Source of the DNA: Monosporascus cannonballus | Taxonomy: Eukaryota > Ascomycota > Sordariomycetes > Xylariales | Assembly (NCBI GenBank): GCA_004154925.1 | Contig: QJNS01000124.1 | Span: forward strand, 124,001-188,000 | Reading direction: 5' to 3' | Length of the DNA stretch: 64,000 bases | Part shown: piece after piece, positions 37,998 through 50,635 of the stretch | Layout of the letters: every line of letters starts with the position of its first letter | Position numbering within the stretch: position 1 is the first letter of the stretch | Notes under the pieces: model-generated | The model's input: only the letters and a program-made list of their open reading frames with translations | Database searches by the model: none | What the model was told of the DNA's origin: nothing | Position numbers and translations under genes: made by a program

Positions 37998-38688
37998 GTC
38001 TAGGAAACTGAGAATTCAGATAGAAATATCACCTCTTTCATGCCTTCAAGAATTCGGAAGTGGTTGATGCGGTCCAGCAGGCGCTAATTGGGCTATGTAC
38101 GCGTGACGTCATCGGCTACCATTGGGAAGAGAGATTCTCAAGTTCTTCCACTCCTGAACCAGAAAGGCAGCAAGCCACAACCGCGGACTTCAGTTCCCGC
38201 GATCAGCACGACCCACTAGGGTGTGCACTAACCACCCACCCACGCTACCCGCCAGTACCCACGGGTGATATTATCAATTATATATAAGTAATATAGGCCT
38301 GTAGATAATAATAGGCTGCTTTTATATTAGTTATACTTAGGTAACCGAAAGTATTAGGCTTTTATGGCGTATTACTTTACGTTGTGGGTAGTGAATGAGC
38401 ACCCATTGGGTACTCATTGCAAACCCTAATACAACCCCCCCCCTCCTGTTTCTTAGCTCATTTCATGCGTGTACGCAAGCTGTCATGCACCGTAGCCTCG
38501 AGATTGGATAACCCGGTGAGAGTGCAGCTTCGACCAGTCGTAAAATTGCGGCCGGGATTCTCATGTTGAAGGTACCGGCCAGTAGGTTTCGTGAATGTAG
38601 GCAGTGATATAAGGCAACCTCCTCACCAAAGCTCCATCTCTCCAACGCGCCACCTCATAACCGCGTTGCGCGTTAATTTATTTATTAA
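37998..38688. other. Island edge, no gene seen
   Basis: Composition falls to AT-rich in two steps (38270-38370, then for good at about 38685). The segment GTGGGTAGTGAATGAGCACC (near 38380) resembles part of the foldback arm near 47619. No coding frame is supported. Confidence 0.4.
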
Positions 38689-40428
38689 TTCCTTTTCGTA
38701 TAAAAAACTTTTTAATTTTATTTACAAAAACCTAAAAAATTTCTTATTCTTTAAAATCTGCGTTTTCGAACAATATACAACTTTCGACTTAATTCTATAT
38801 AGTGTAAACGATTAAAAAGATAAAGCGTAAAAAATTTTTACTTTTAACCTCTAAGAGTTTCCAGGTTGATAAACGATATAAGTTACGCGGTATTTAAGAT
38901 ATGTTGACGAAAAAAATTAATAAAGTTTGTTAAAAATTATTATTAATTTAGGAAAAAAAATTTAACCTGTTAAATTATTATATAAAGTTAATTAAGTTAT
39001 GCGTTATTTTATAAACGATTTCGATTAAACGTATAACGTTTTTTAATTAATAATAATAATTTTAAACGCTTAAAAATTATATAACTCGATTTTACGTCGA
39101 TATTTTAAAATTAATATTTTTTTTAAAAAAAATACAGTAATTAATTATAAGCGTTTAAATAACGATTTTCCGGATTTTATTAACGTTTAATTCGATTATT
39201 TTATTTTATAGAAAATTTAGATTATTAAATATAAAAACCTATATAACGTAAACAAAATCGAAATAATAAAAGGTATAAATAAAAATTTTTTATTTTCGAA
39301 AAAGCTTTTAAAGTTATATATTTTTTTAAAAAAATATTTAAAAAAGATAAATCCGTTACAGTCCCAAGTGGCACCTTGTAGGTATATAGAGTAGAACAAG
39401 GCGGTCAGGGCTCGACCTGACAACGTTCCACTTTTAGGTAATGTAATAGCTAGACTTTTATTCTTTTATAGCGTAACAAAATCATTATAATCGTCTATAT
39501 TAATATTAACGGACGTTCGTTATTATTTTTTATATTTTCTAACGGCGTTAACGTATAATAATAATAATTTTTTATTTCGAACAATAAAATATACGAAAAT
39601 TAATATTTTATTACGTTGAAGGGCAGTTAGACGAATATCAAAATCCGGTTAAAATAATTTCGCGAAATTTTTATATTTTATATCAAACTCGAAAACTTGG
39701 ATGAATAAAAGTTATTAATAATTAATAACTATAATAGCCATATAATAAAAGAATTTATATAAATCAATTTTAATATAAAATATATATTATTTTCTTACTT
39801 ACTTATATTTAATGTATTTTCCATCTTTTTTATTTAAATATATTTATTATTTTAAAGTAAACATTTCATTATTAATTTCGAAAACGCTTTCGTGGGCTAA
39901 TTTTCGAAATTATTAATAAAATCGATTTCTTTTAATCGTTTTTAAAGTATAAAAATTATAATAATTTCGAAATGCATTATAAATAATTAAAAAAATAATA
40001 GGTTTACGTTTTATTAATAAAACGAAAATATTAAATAACATATATATTAAAATAAAGAAAACGGAAGGAATATACCCGCCCGAAAATCGATTCGTACTTT
40101 AAAACCTTTTAACTTTTTTGGCTTAAAACATTATTTTAAGTATTAAAACGCCTAAATTATTTAGAGAATTAACACGATTCGAAAATTCATTAATAAAACT
40201 TAATTTAATATACAGGAATTTTACCGTACACATTTTATTCTACAAGTTCGTTGAGTTTCTTAACAATAAAATTATCAAATTTATAACCGCCGAAATTCGT
40301 AATAATTAATTAATTATAACTATTAAAAAACCAAACCTAAAGTACGGAAAAAAGTACAACCCAAACCAAATAAGGATTTCGTAAAAATAATTTTGGTTAA
40401 AAAGGTAAAAATAAGATTAAAAGCTTTT
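38689..40428. other. RIP-like AT-rich sequence left of element E
   Basis: No readable gene or element boundary. A 77-base GC-rich islet at 39353-39429 stands out. The last 5 bases, CTTTT (40424-40428), are the left target duplication of element E. Confidence 0.5.
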
Positions 40429-40806
40429 TGTTACGATCTAACAGGCTCCGGTCTTAGAAAACGGTTAACGAGGATGACACGGACCACCTTCTAGATCACG
40501 TGATGGGTACTTAATAAAGATCTGCTAAGCACGATTAATCAGCATTGAACAATTGTTTAGCAAAAATTTGATAAACGTAATTAAGTAACAATAAACGATA
40601 ATACTAAGAATTAATATATATATATTCGTTATTCCCATAGTTTAAATAATTTTCATTTGGAATATAATATCGTTACTCAAGGCACCTTTGAAATTACGAG
40701 ACGTAATATGATATTATATTTATTACTTAGATTTTTACGATATTCTTATTAATATAAACTCGTATAACTAAGATTTAATAATTAGTTAAACCGCCTAGCC
40801 GTTATA
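40429..40806 (+). repeat. 5' LTR of element E (378 bp)
   Basis: Starts TGTTACGATCTAACAGG. It ends CCTAGCCGTTATA, the terminal CA having become TA. Confidence 0.9.
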
Positions 40807-43800
40807 CGTTGTAAACTTTTATTTAGTAATATCGTTAGATTTTAAGCAATATTACCGACGTTATGTTTACCAGCAAACAGCTCGAACAGCCTATTTACCA
40901 GGTCCTTGATTACTCGGATACTGAAATGGAATTCGAAAAGAAAAAGAAAAAACCTCGTTTTTTTTGTAAAAAAGTTCTATAATGCCTAGATGCCATAAAA
41001 AACGTATTATCCAGCTTAAGAAAAATAATAATAATTTTACGATATCTTTTTAAGCCGCTTATAAAGAGCTTAAGAAAAAAAGAGAAAACTTCTAAAACTA
41101 GGAAGTTTTTTCGAATAAATTAAATGATTTAATTAAATATTATTAAAAAATTTAAAAAAGTCCTTAAGTTTTTTAAACTAAAACTTTTTAATGGAAATTC
41201 GATTAAGTTATAATTATTTTTAATTTAATGTCGAATATATTTCGAATTTTTTTATTCGACTTAATACGTTTATTATATAAATTAAATTTATAAATAAATA
41301 ATTTATTAAAAATACGGTTATTTAATTTAAGCCCGTTATAAAATATTTTTTATTAATTTAAAAACGAAACATGAAAGTGATATAAATTTATAATAATTAT
41401 AAATATCTCTAATAAATATTAATAAAAAGTTTCGAAATAAAAAAGAAAAAATTAAATATCAAAATATAAATTAAATAAGTATAATAAAAATATTAATGTT
41501 TAGTTTCGGTAAAATGTTATTTTAATTAAGAACTAAGTTAAATTAAATACAAAAAGTATTAATAATTAAATTTTTCAACGACTTAAAAAATATAAAAAAA
41601 ATTTAAACTTTATCGACCTAATTATTTATTGGATTATATCGTTATAACAATTAAATTTAGCGATTAATAATATATATAACGTATTAAAGATATTAAAGGT
41701 ATTAAAGAAAAACATAATAATAAATCTCAATATATAGTTAATATTAATGCTTTTCGACAAAATAACACTTTTTACGACATAAAACCAGAGTTTATAAAAT
41801 TAAAGGCTATTTATAAAAAGGATTAAAGTTAAACTAAATGCTATAATTGCAATAAAATGGGGCATAAAGTAACGTAATATAAAGCACTTAAAAAACCCCG
41901 TTAAAATAATTAAAAACCAGTACTTAAGGAACAATCCAGAAAGAACTAGAAAAACGGAGGCAAATCTATTAATATGATTTAGCTTAAGCATATACCAAAT
42001 CCACTATAGCAAGAAATTTAACAAGGAATGTGAAAAACTAGAAAACTGTCTTAATAGACATTACGAGCATAATAAGAAGCATTATAAGAATGGTTACGCA
42101 AATATCAAGATTAAATAAAAGAAATCTGTTCCGGAATCCCTGATCGATACGGCAAAATATATGCCATATATTGCCAACGATAAAAATATCCCGATTACGA
42201 AAAATGGAAATAATATATTTACGGACGAATTACCCGTATATATTATAAGAGATTCGATTTTCCAAATCGTACCGGAAATAATCAAAACGATAAATAATTA
42301 TATTAATACCGTTGATTTATAGTACCAGAAAATATTTAATAATTAGCTGAAGTAAAGAAATGGCTCGAAAAAAAGTAATATCTGTAAAAAAAACCTTTTA
42401 TGTTATTTTTAATAATATAATTACCAAAGAAAAAAAGAATTAATTTAGCATATAATAAAATCATATTGCCAAAAAGTTATTACGGATTTCCATTTTTAAT
42501 TAATATTTATTATAAATCCTTACTAAAAAGACTACTAAAGAAAAAATACGTTAACTTATAAAAAAGCTTTAGGATAATGATTAAAATGACGCATAATAGA
42601 ATATAATTGTAAATATAAAAAATATTTTATTTAATAAAAAGACAAATTATAACAGAATTAAAAATAATTAATATAATTCGAAGGAATAATATGTCAATAA
42701 TAATAACAGATATAACAACTTAACGCATTAAATGAAAGAAATACAAATAAAGCTTAATAAATTCGAACAAAAATTAAATGAAACAATTATTTATAAAAAA
42801 GCGGCAAAATAACGAAACTCAGAAAAATTAAAAGAAATTCTCAAAAAAGGTTTTAAACGCGATAATAAAAGCAGTTAATAACCTTATTACCTTAGATATA
42901 CGAATCGAAACGTACTGGTTTACTATAATAATAAATTATAAAGCTTTAAGTAAAAATTGTATTATATTAAATATAGTTAATAAATTTAAACTATTACGGA
43001 GATATAAGTTAAAACCTTATATAACGACAAATATCGAAAATCAGAAATTCGTTTTCGATAACGAGAAAATTATACGCGAAATTAATCATTTCGAGATTTT
43101 TATTTAAGGATGATACGAGACGGTTAATTTCGATATTATTTTATTTAGAAATTACGATATAATCTTAGAATTATTATAAATACGCCAGGACGGAATTTTT
43201 TGATTAATAATAGGATTAATTAAGTAAGGTTCGCCTTATACCTTATTAGCAAACAAAAAAAATAAGATCTTAATATTTAATCGATAATAACGACAAATAT
43301 AGTGATAAAGATACGATAAAAACTTTATTACCTAAAGGGACAAAATATAAGAAAAAAATAGATATTAAAAAATACGATATATCGTTATTATTATTAAAGC
43401 AAAATTAAAGTAACAAAATAATGATTTAAAATAACAGGTTTAAAAATTAAAAAAATCTAATTAATATATTATTATAATATTATAAATATAAGCCGCATTT
43501 TAAAAAAGCTTAATACGAAATTATTATAATATAATAAATGGAATTATAAGATAATTTTTAATAAATATTTAACGAAGTTTTACTTTATTTATAATCTTAG
43601 TAAAAACCAATTACATATTTTTAAAATATATCTGAAAAATCGATTACAGAAAGGATAAATTCTGTTTTCGAAGTTATTAGCAAGATATCTTATATTTTTC
43701 GTACCAAAAAAATGAAAAATTGCGACTTATAGTTAATTATCGATAACTAAATGATATTATTATTAACGATCGAATATTATTATCTCTAATTATAGAATTA

Positions 43801-46319
43801 AAAAATTAATTTTACGAAAATAAATAATTTATAATATTCGATTTTAAAAATAAATATAACCTTATTAAAATTAAAAAGGGATACGAATAGAAAAGAATTT
43901 TTAAAACGAAATACGGATTATTTAAATATTTAGTTATATTAATAGGACTTATAAACGTATTAATAATTTTCTAACAAATAGTAAATTACGTATTACGAAA
44001 ATACCTCAATATTTTCGTCGTTTGCTATCTCGATAACATTTTTATTTTTTCAGAAACGAAAAAAGTATACGCAGGATACGTTTATAAGGTTCTTTAAGCT
44101 TTATAAGACGTAAGGCTATTTATTAATGCAGAAAACAATTAATTTTACGTATAAAAAATAGAATATTTGGGATATATTATGATCTTAAAATATATTAAAC
44201 TGAATCTCAAAAGATTGCTATAATTATACAATAGCAGATATTAACGACGGTTAAAGAAATATATGTATTTTTTAAATTTGCTAATTATTATAGAAAGTTT
44301 ATTCGAAATTTTAGCAGAATAACTAAACCCTTAACGAGCTTTATAAAAAAAGAAAAAAATCAAATAAACGTTTAATATAGAAAAAATGTTTTAAGATATT
44401 AAGGATGTAATTATTAACGAATTAATATTAATTATATACATTTAAACCGTTTCTTTAAACTAAAAACCGATATTTCGGATTACGCGCTAAACGTAATAAT
44501 CGGATAACGAAATAATTAAAACAAATTATATCTTATTATATTTTTACGTATAAATTAAAAAAAGCCGAATTTAATTACGGCATTCCAGAAAAACATTTTA
44601 TAGCTATTATTATGGCATTTCGAGAATTGAAGTACTTCTTAAAAGAAAATTTACATCAAGTTAAAATTTATACGAATTATCAAAATTTTACCCGATTTAT
44701 TATAATTAAAACATTTATCAGATAATAATTTCGTTATGCAGAAATATTAACGAACTTTAATATCGTTATTATTTACAAAAAAGGCTTAGAAAATATTAAA
44801 ATACATGCTTTAAATAAATAACTAAACTTCGAGGAGAAATTGGTTAAAGTTAGCCATATAAATTTCAATATTATTATAGAAAAATATTTACGTCCGCGAT
44901 AAATTGCGATAATTCGAGTAGTACCTTTCAATATATATCAGAAAATCTAGCAATATAATAACGGTTTTTTAGAAAATTAAAAAACGAATAAGATATAAGT
45001 TTCTAAAAATACCAAAAAGATTTAATACGAAAAATGTACGAATATCAGTTATACGGATATCTAGAGATTTACAAAACCTTAAAACGGTTTTAACGTATAT
45101 ATTTTTTCTTAAAATAAAATTAACGATATAAAATATCATACGGCAATACGATATTTGCCCCAAAATAAAGACTTGACGATATAAGCCATATAGAAAATTA
45201 CAATTATTACTAGTCGTAAAGTGATTATAGTATTTAGTTATATTTAACTTTATTATCAAATTTTTTTATCAAAAAATCTAATTACAGAATTATATTATGA
45301 TAATATTTTCGTAATCGTTAACCGATTTACGAAACTTTCTTATTTTTTACCAAAATATAAAGATATAAACGCCCAATAAATAATATATATTTTCTTCAAA
45401 TATATTTTTAATATATACGAATTATAAATAGAAATTATTTCAAATAAAGGATCGATATTTATATCTAAATTTTGGTAAAGCCTTATAGTATAAATTAACC
45501 TAAATTATAAATTGTTTAACGTATTTAAACCTTAAATGAATAAATAAATAAATAAATACACAAAATAAATGAATTAAATTTTAAAAATATATTGATGATA
45601 TTATATTAATTACGAATAAAATAATTAAGTCAAAAGATTATTAATCGTGTTATTAATTTATAATATTAATTATTATAAAATTATTAAAGTCATATTAAGA
45701 AATATAAATTTTAATTTTATTTTAAAAATTTATAAAGAAATACGTATCGATAATTTAATTAATATTAAAATAATTTTACGTCAAAATAATTATGATAATT
45801 ATATTAAGAAATAAAAATAGAATTAAAATTCGTACGAAATTAAATAGGTAAATATTATAATTAAAAAAGTTAAAATGATTAATTTTCGAAAAAGAGAAAA
45901 TAATATTTTTCGTTGTAAAAAATATTTAATTAAAAAAATTCAGGAAGAATTTCCATTTTAAATATATTAGTTTATATAAAAGTGTTAAAAAATTCTTAAA
46001 AAATAATTATTAATTAGAACTTTTATTAAAAGTTAAATTTTATTTAATTTTTTATGTTTTTTTATTTGAATTAATAACAGATATAATTAAGATATATATA
46101 GTACAAAACGATATAAAGATAAAAGACGAATAAATATATAAGATGGAAAAGATTTTCGATATATGAAAATAAAATAGATTTACTTAATATTTGATTAAGA
46201 AAAAAAATACCCGGATTCCGAGAATATCTAGGAATCTGCCAAGAACCTTATTAGCGCCTAGCGCCTGTTAAAGAATTTTTATTAGCAGTAACGGAATTAC
46301 TAGAAATAATCGCGTTTCA

Positions 46320-46435
46320 ATTAGTATTTTTAACGGACCAATCGGTATTGCCGATACCAAACCAGTCCATGAGATTGGCGAGAGAAACTAATACGGCTAT
46401 GAAAGCCTCGGCGATGGCCTGTTTCTGCCATTTTT
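46320..46435. other. GC-rich islet inside element E
   Basis: About 115 bases with clearly higher GC than the surrounding RIPed internal region, near the 3' end of E. On minus one frame reads KQAIAEAFIAVLVSLANLMD, then WFGIGNTDW, without stops. It could be a less mutated piece of the element or a small insertion. No TIR or target duplication was found. Confidence 0.4.
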
Positions 46436-46913
46436 ATTTTTTTAATTCCTTAAGCGATTATGATTTCCGTTTTATTATTTTTATTTCTTTTAAACGAAAA
46501 AAAGCTTTTTGTTTCCGAAAATGGATTAAACGCGCGATAACTTTATTTATTTTCTGTTAATAACGTTTTTTTACGAAAACTCTTTTTCGTTTTAAGCGTT
46601 AGTTCTCGGTACGAATATTTTTTTTAAAAAAGAAAAAAAAGCCAATTTTATCGTAAGGATATTTACGTTTAATATAAATTTTATATTTTGAAATATTTTT
46701 TATTATTTCCTACTTTTAATCCTTAAAAAATACAAAAAATACGATTTAATTTTAAAACTGAAATCGACAAAAATAAAAAGTAGATTTTGCCGACGAATAA
46801 TAAAGGAAACCTGACGACGATTTTTAGCAATGCGATCCGACATCGTAAAAAACTGATAACATTTACCAGGAAAAAATAAAATCTTAAAGGCAAAATTTGG
46901 AGAAAAAAAATCG

Positions 46914-47291
46914 TATTACGACCTGATAAATTCCGGCCTTAGAAAACGGTTAACAAAAATAATACGGACCACCTCCTAGATTACGTAATAAGTGTTTAAT
47001 AAAAATTTATTAAATATAATTAATTAATATTAAGCAATTACTTAATAAGAATTCGTTAAACGCAATTAAGTAAAAATAAACGGTAATATTAAGAACTAAT
47101 ATATATACGTTCGTTATTCCTATAGTTTAGATAGCTTTAGTTTGCAATATAATATCGTTATCTAAGGTACCCTTGGAATTACGAGACGTGATACGTTATT
47201 GTATCCATTGTTCAGATTCCTACGATACTTCTGCTAACATAAACCCGTACGACTAAGGTTTAATAGTTGGTTAAACCGCCTAGCCGTCACA
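46914..47291 (+). repeat. 3' LTR of element E (378 bp)
   Basis: Starts TATTACGACCTGATAAATTC and ends CCTAGCCGTCACA. This copy keeps the terminal CA, and CCTTT follows. Confidence 0.9.
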
Positions 47292-47439
47292 CCTTTGCGA
47301 AAAAAACACTTTACCGTTATTCGGCAAAATCAATAGCAAAACGAACTTTCCGAAAACGAAAAAAATAACAAGGTAAAAGTGGATTGCATTATTATGCGCT
47401 TTACTTAGTATGGAATTAATTGATTAAATGATTATTAAG

Positions 47440-47531
47440 ATATTGTTATTTGTATGGAAAGGTTGTTATGGCGATGGCTTCAAAAATGGGTGGCGCGTTG
47501 AGAGGATGGGGCGTTGGTGGGGCGGTCGCCT
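47440..47531. mobile_element. Right terminus of a TIR transposon related to the 862-bp element at 57844
   Basis: The sequence ending GGGGCGGTCGCCT, followed by TA, is homologous to the right terminus of the 57844-58705 element (ends GGTGCCGCCT, then TA). Both share the preceding blocks GCGTTGAGAG and GGGCGTTG. No left terminus was found nearby, so this is a truncated copy or one end of a larger composite. Confidence 0.6.
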
Positions 47532-47549
47532 TATATAGAGGGGGCTTCG

Positions 47550-47883
47550 CTGTCAGGGAAATTGGTAAAGTACGGAGTGAGAGGCAGAAGAAGCAGCCCA
47601 GCAGGTGGTTCATAGTATGGGTAGTGAATAGATGACCCATTAATGCCTGCCCTTTTCTAACTCCTCGGGGGCGAAGCCCCCCTATATATACACAAACTGG
47701 AGCCACACTGGTGGGTCGCTGGGCCCCGGAAAGGGGGCCGCACCTTGGCACCTGACATTCGCCCACGAATAGTTAGGGAGAAATAGGCATTAATAGTCAT
47801 CTATTTACTATCTATACTCCCAACTACCTGCTAGGCTGGCTTCTTCTCCTTTTCACTCTGTGCTTCACCATTTTTACTGACAG
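47550..47883. mobile_element. Foldback (MITE-like) element with 113-bp inverted arms
   Basis: The arms 47550-47662 and 47771-47883 are inverted copies of equal length, separated by a 108-base GC-rich spacer. Matching blocks in order are CTGTCAG, a purine-rich GAGAAGAAGC-like run, AGCAGGT(G/A)GTT, G(T/G)AGT(A), ATAGATGA, ATTAATGCCT and CTAACT. Mismatches are mostly G/A and C/T, again like RIP. The left arm starts about 19 bases after the transposon terminus at 47531, and AGGCGACTAAG directly outside the right arm resembles that terminus inverted. The whole 47532-47895 may therefore be one composite. It has no coding capacity. Confidence 0.75.
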
Positions 47884-49617
47884 AAGGCGACTAAGTAGAA
47901 GGAGCTTGACAGCGGCAGAGTTAGAAGGCTGATAGCGACGACGAATTGAGGTTAGCTGTTATAACAGGACAGTACTAAATCAAGTATGTCTGCTTCCGCG
48001 ACGAGAATCCAAGATTGAAGGAGGTCGGCGGTCAGCGGTAACGAAATTATCACGTTGAGAGTAGTAACAGTCTCAGGAGGTCAGCGTCAACAAAACTTGC
48101 GTAAGGGATGAAATGGGTAGATTAGTAATGATGAAGTAAGGGGTTGGAGGTTGACTGCTAATAAACTGTTACATTACCAGAACAATAAATAGGGGGTTAA
48201 AAAGGTCAGCATTAATAAGATGAATATCTTACCACCTTGGATCGGATGATAACCCGGTCATATTGTCCGCCTGGTATCCTCTTATGTCTCATTTTCTGGT
48301 AACTGCTCAACTATGCCTCTAGCTACCTAATTTCTTGTTCTTTGATGTTTTGGATTCAGCCTGTTAAAAATCAAACTGATTCCCCCATATAAGGAACACG
48401 TTCTTTTTATACCAACACCTCCTGGCAAGCAACTGTCTATCGCCTCCCTTAGTAGACATGGTACCCGAGTTAAACTAGCCACATATGAGTATGCTTTGGT
48501 GCGGAACAAGTAGGTTGAGCCTCAACTTCGTCTGATCTTTCCCCAGCGGATTGATCGTCGTTATGGCTCGCGGCGATTTCAGTGGTCCAAAGAACCTAAC
48601 GTTAGAGACCCACACACTCAAAAGATGAAGATCGCAAGTCTTATGGTAGCGATTCTTGCAGCGAGCTTACCTTAAGCCCTGATAAACCAGCTACCACTGA
48701 CAATAAGTAGGAAGAGACCTTGTACCGAGTCGATTAGCAAATGCTATCCGCTCCCCGTCTCCATATATTTTGGTACTGTTGGTGCATAGATATGTTTATG
48801 TTATATAGTGGTAAAGGCTTCTATCTCCTATGTGCACGTCCCTCACTACGGGGAGCAACAGTTTGCTCAACTTGTTGGTTTCGTTTGTAGCTAGCCACGT
48901 AGGAGCTGACCAAAGGGGAAGCAGGGAACAGAAAATCCACAAAAAACATACAACACCAGGGATTCGCTGGTCGTCACCGACCCAACTACTAATCTGGCCC
49001 TACGCGGCTTATCTAGGGGAGAGCGGACGGGATCCCGAGTTCTCCACGTGGTATGGTCGTATGTACTAGGTGTTGCCGATGTTACAGTTTATATACGTCG
49101 CTATGCTGCTGCATGAGTGGCCGTAGCAGCACCCGCGCCCACCGGTAAGTAGGCGGAACTTAACTCAAAGTAACTTATGTCAAACTGTGAAGTTTGAACT
49201 GAGATTGCTTCTTAAAGCATTGGAATGTACAGGTAATTCATATTCATCTTCTCTGGTTTTGGTAGAATGTAGCATTGATACTTAGTCGGTTGGTTGGGGA
49301 AGTGGCAGAAATAGGGGTCTCCAACCACACAGGCGCCACCGGCAATAGTGTAAATATTAAAAGAACAAATGTATGAAAGCGAGACCACGAATAATGAAGA
49401 GATGCTTTGTCGTAACGGGGCCTAACAGTCGCTCGCTATTTAATATATACGATGGTGCGCAGACTTTGTTGGTCGGCCTTAATTGTAGTGGAGGATAGCT
49501 TCACGAAGACAGCATGCCAGACAGACTACTGGACCAAAAATAACAGAGCCCATCCCTCATATGCCCGCCCACCGACCTACAATTTGCCAACGGCCGCTCA
49601 ATCGAACTAGCTCAGTA
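47884..49617. other. Balanced-GC stretch, no intact gene seen
   Basis: Many short frames in all phases, none convincing. At 48625-48675 a 16-codon frame (MKIASLMVAILAASLP, then TAA) looks like the first residues of a secretory signal peptide cut short. It may be a relic of a secreted protein, but no downstream coding was found. Confidence 0.4.
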
Positions 49618-50218
49618 CTAGTAGAGAATCTCCACATCTTCCCCAGACAGAGGCAGACAGACAGTCGATCTTCTAGACAATACGACCCTCCTTTCCCATC
49701 CCTCCAAAGTGCCAGAGAGAGCAGGTTCAGAGCCCAAACTTGTCCTCGGGTCCAGCGTAAGAGATTTGAGCTCTCGCTCAAAGTGAACAAGCGTGCGTAG
49801 CTCGCGCAGCAGGCCAACCAGGCTCAGTATGCCATCAGGATCTTCAACGATCACCCGAAAGATCGACTTGAGAGCCCGTCGGGATGGCGTTACCATGTCT
49901 GTCTAGCTTGACAGGTCGAGGCTTGACAGAAGGCTCGCTCCCCTCAGCTAGACCCTTGTCCTTCTCTATCTCGTTGACGTTCTTGAGCGCCTCGACGCCG
50001 CTGGACTCCTCGCACAGGTCTAGGAACGGAAGGTTGGCTTCGGTATGCGTGGATGCGTCTATGGGGTGCGGGGATGGTTGTGGCCTGTAAGAGTGTGGAA
50101 GGCGGGGCTGTAAGGCTGTGGATGGGGATGATGAGCGTGACCTGGTCTCCAAAACCCTCAGTTCATGTCTAGCTTGAGCTATGGTCTGCTTGATCTTGCC
50201 ACCAGCTGCAATTGTCAT
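49618..50218 (-). pseudogene. Hypothetical protein gene, apparently frameshifted
   Basis: A minus frame from ATG 50218 reads MTIAAGGKIKQTIAQARHEL, then a Ser/Pro-rich linker, and ends KLDRHGNAIPTGSQVDLSGD then a stop at 49844. A second frame overlaps it (49618-49896) and continues with LKSIFRVIVEDPDGILSLVG, then LLRELRTLVHFERELKSL, which is well-formed amphipathic sequence. The two read naturally as one protein of about 200 residues broken by a single frameshift near 49870, or as two exons whose intron I could not place. I do not recognise the family. Coil-like helices dominate the C-terminal half. Confidence 0.4.
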
Positions 50219-50635
50219 TCGCGTTCTGGTCCAACCCTACGTAATTCCAGGATAAGAAGCAAGGCGTCGCCCTGTCGCAGGTTAGTATGTGAATATAAGT
50301 GGTTTGAAGGGTCTACAAGTACGTGATCGTGATTCAAAATTTTATATGGAGTACGTGCCTTCTTTCTGCCATAATCGTGAAGGGTCAGCCCCATGAGCCG
50401 TGTAGTTAACGAGCTCATCTACTTTCGTCCAAGCTTACTATACCGTCGTCATATTCTTTCCAGCCGCATACGAACCGCTGCTGGTCCGTTGCGATGCCTT
50501 CACGGTCCACTATTTGGCGCTTGATGCCAAGCATCTATTCCATGAGCTTGCAGGGAACTGTGAAAAGCTTTCCCAGTCAGAATTTTGATGTTCACACTGA
50601 AATCATTTTCAGCACGTGGTGTGGAGCCTATCTCC
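50219..50635. other. Intergenic, no gene seen
   Basis: A minus frame 50215-50418 is open but featureless and overlaps the upstream side of the previous entry. Nothing else is supported. Confidence 0.35.

Larger units (their letters stand above)
40429..47291 (+). mobile_element. Ty3/Gypsy LTR retrotransposon E, complete but RIP-inactivated
   Basis: Bounded by LTRs of equal length, 40429-40806 and 46914-47291 (378 bp each). The 5-bp duplication is CTTTT on the left and CCTTT on the right; they differ by one C/T, as RIP would produce. Landmarks: gag start near 40862 (MFTSKQLEQPIYQVLDYSD), a zinc knuckle near 41839-41880 (CYNCNKMGHKVT) and reverse transcriptase near 43920-44060. In the latter, KYLVILIGLINVL is followed by NYVLRKYLNIFVVCYLDNIF, so YLDD has become YLDN. 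RNase H and integrase regions follow. A GC-rich islet lies at 46320-46435. It is the same family as D1 (57669) and E2 (59838). Confidence 0.93.
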
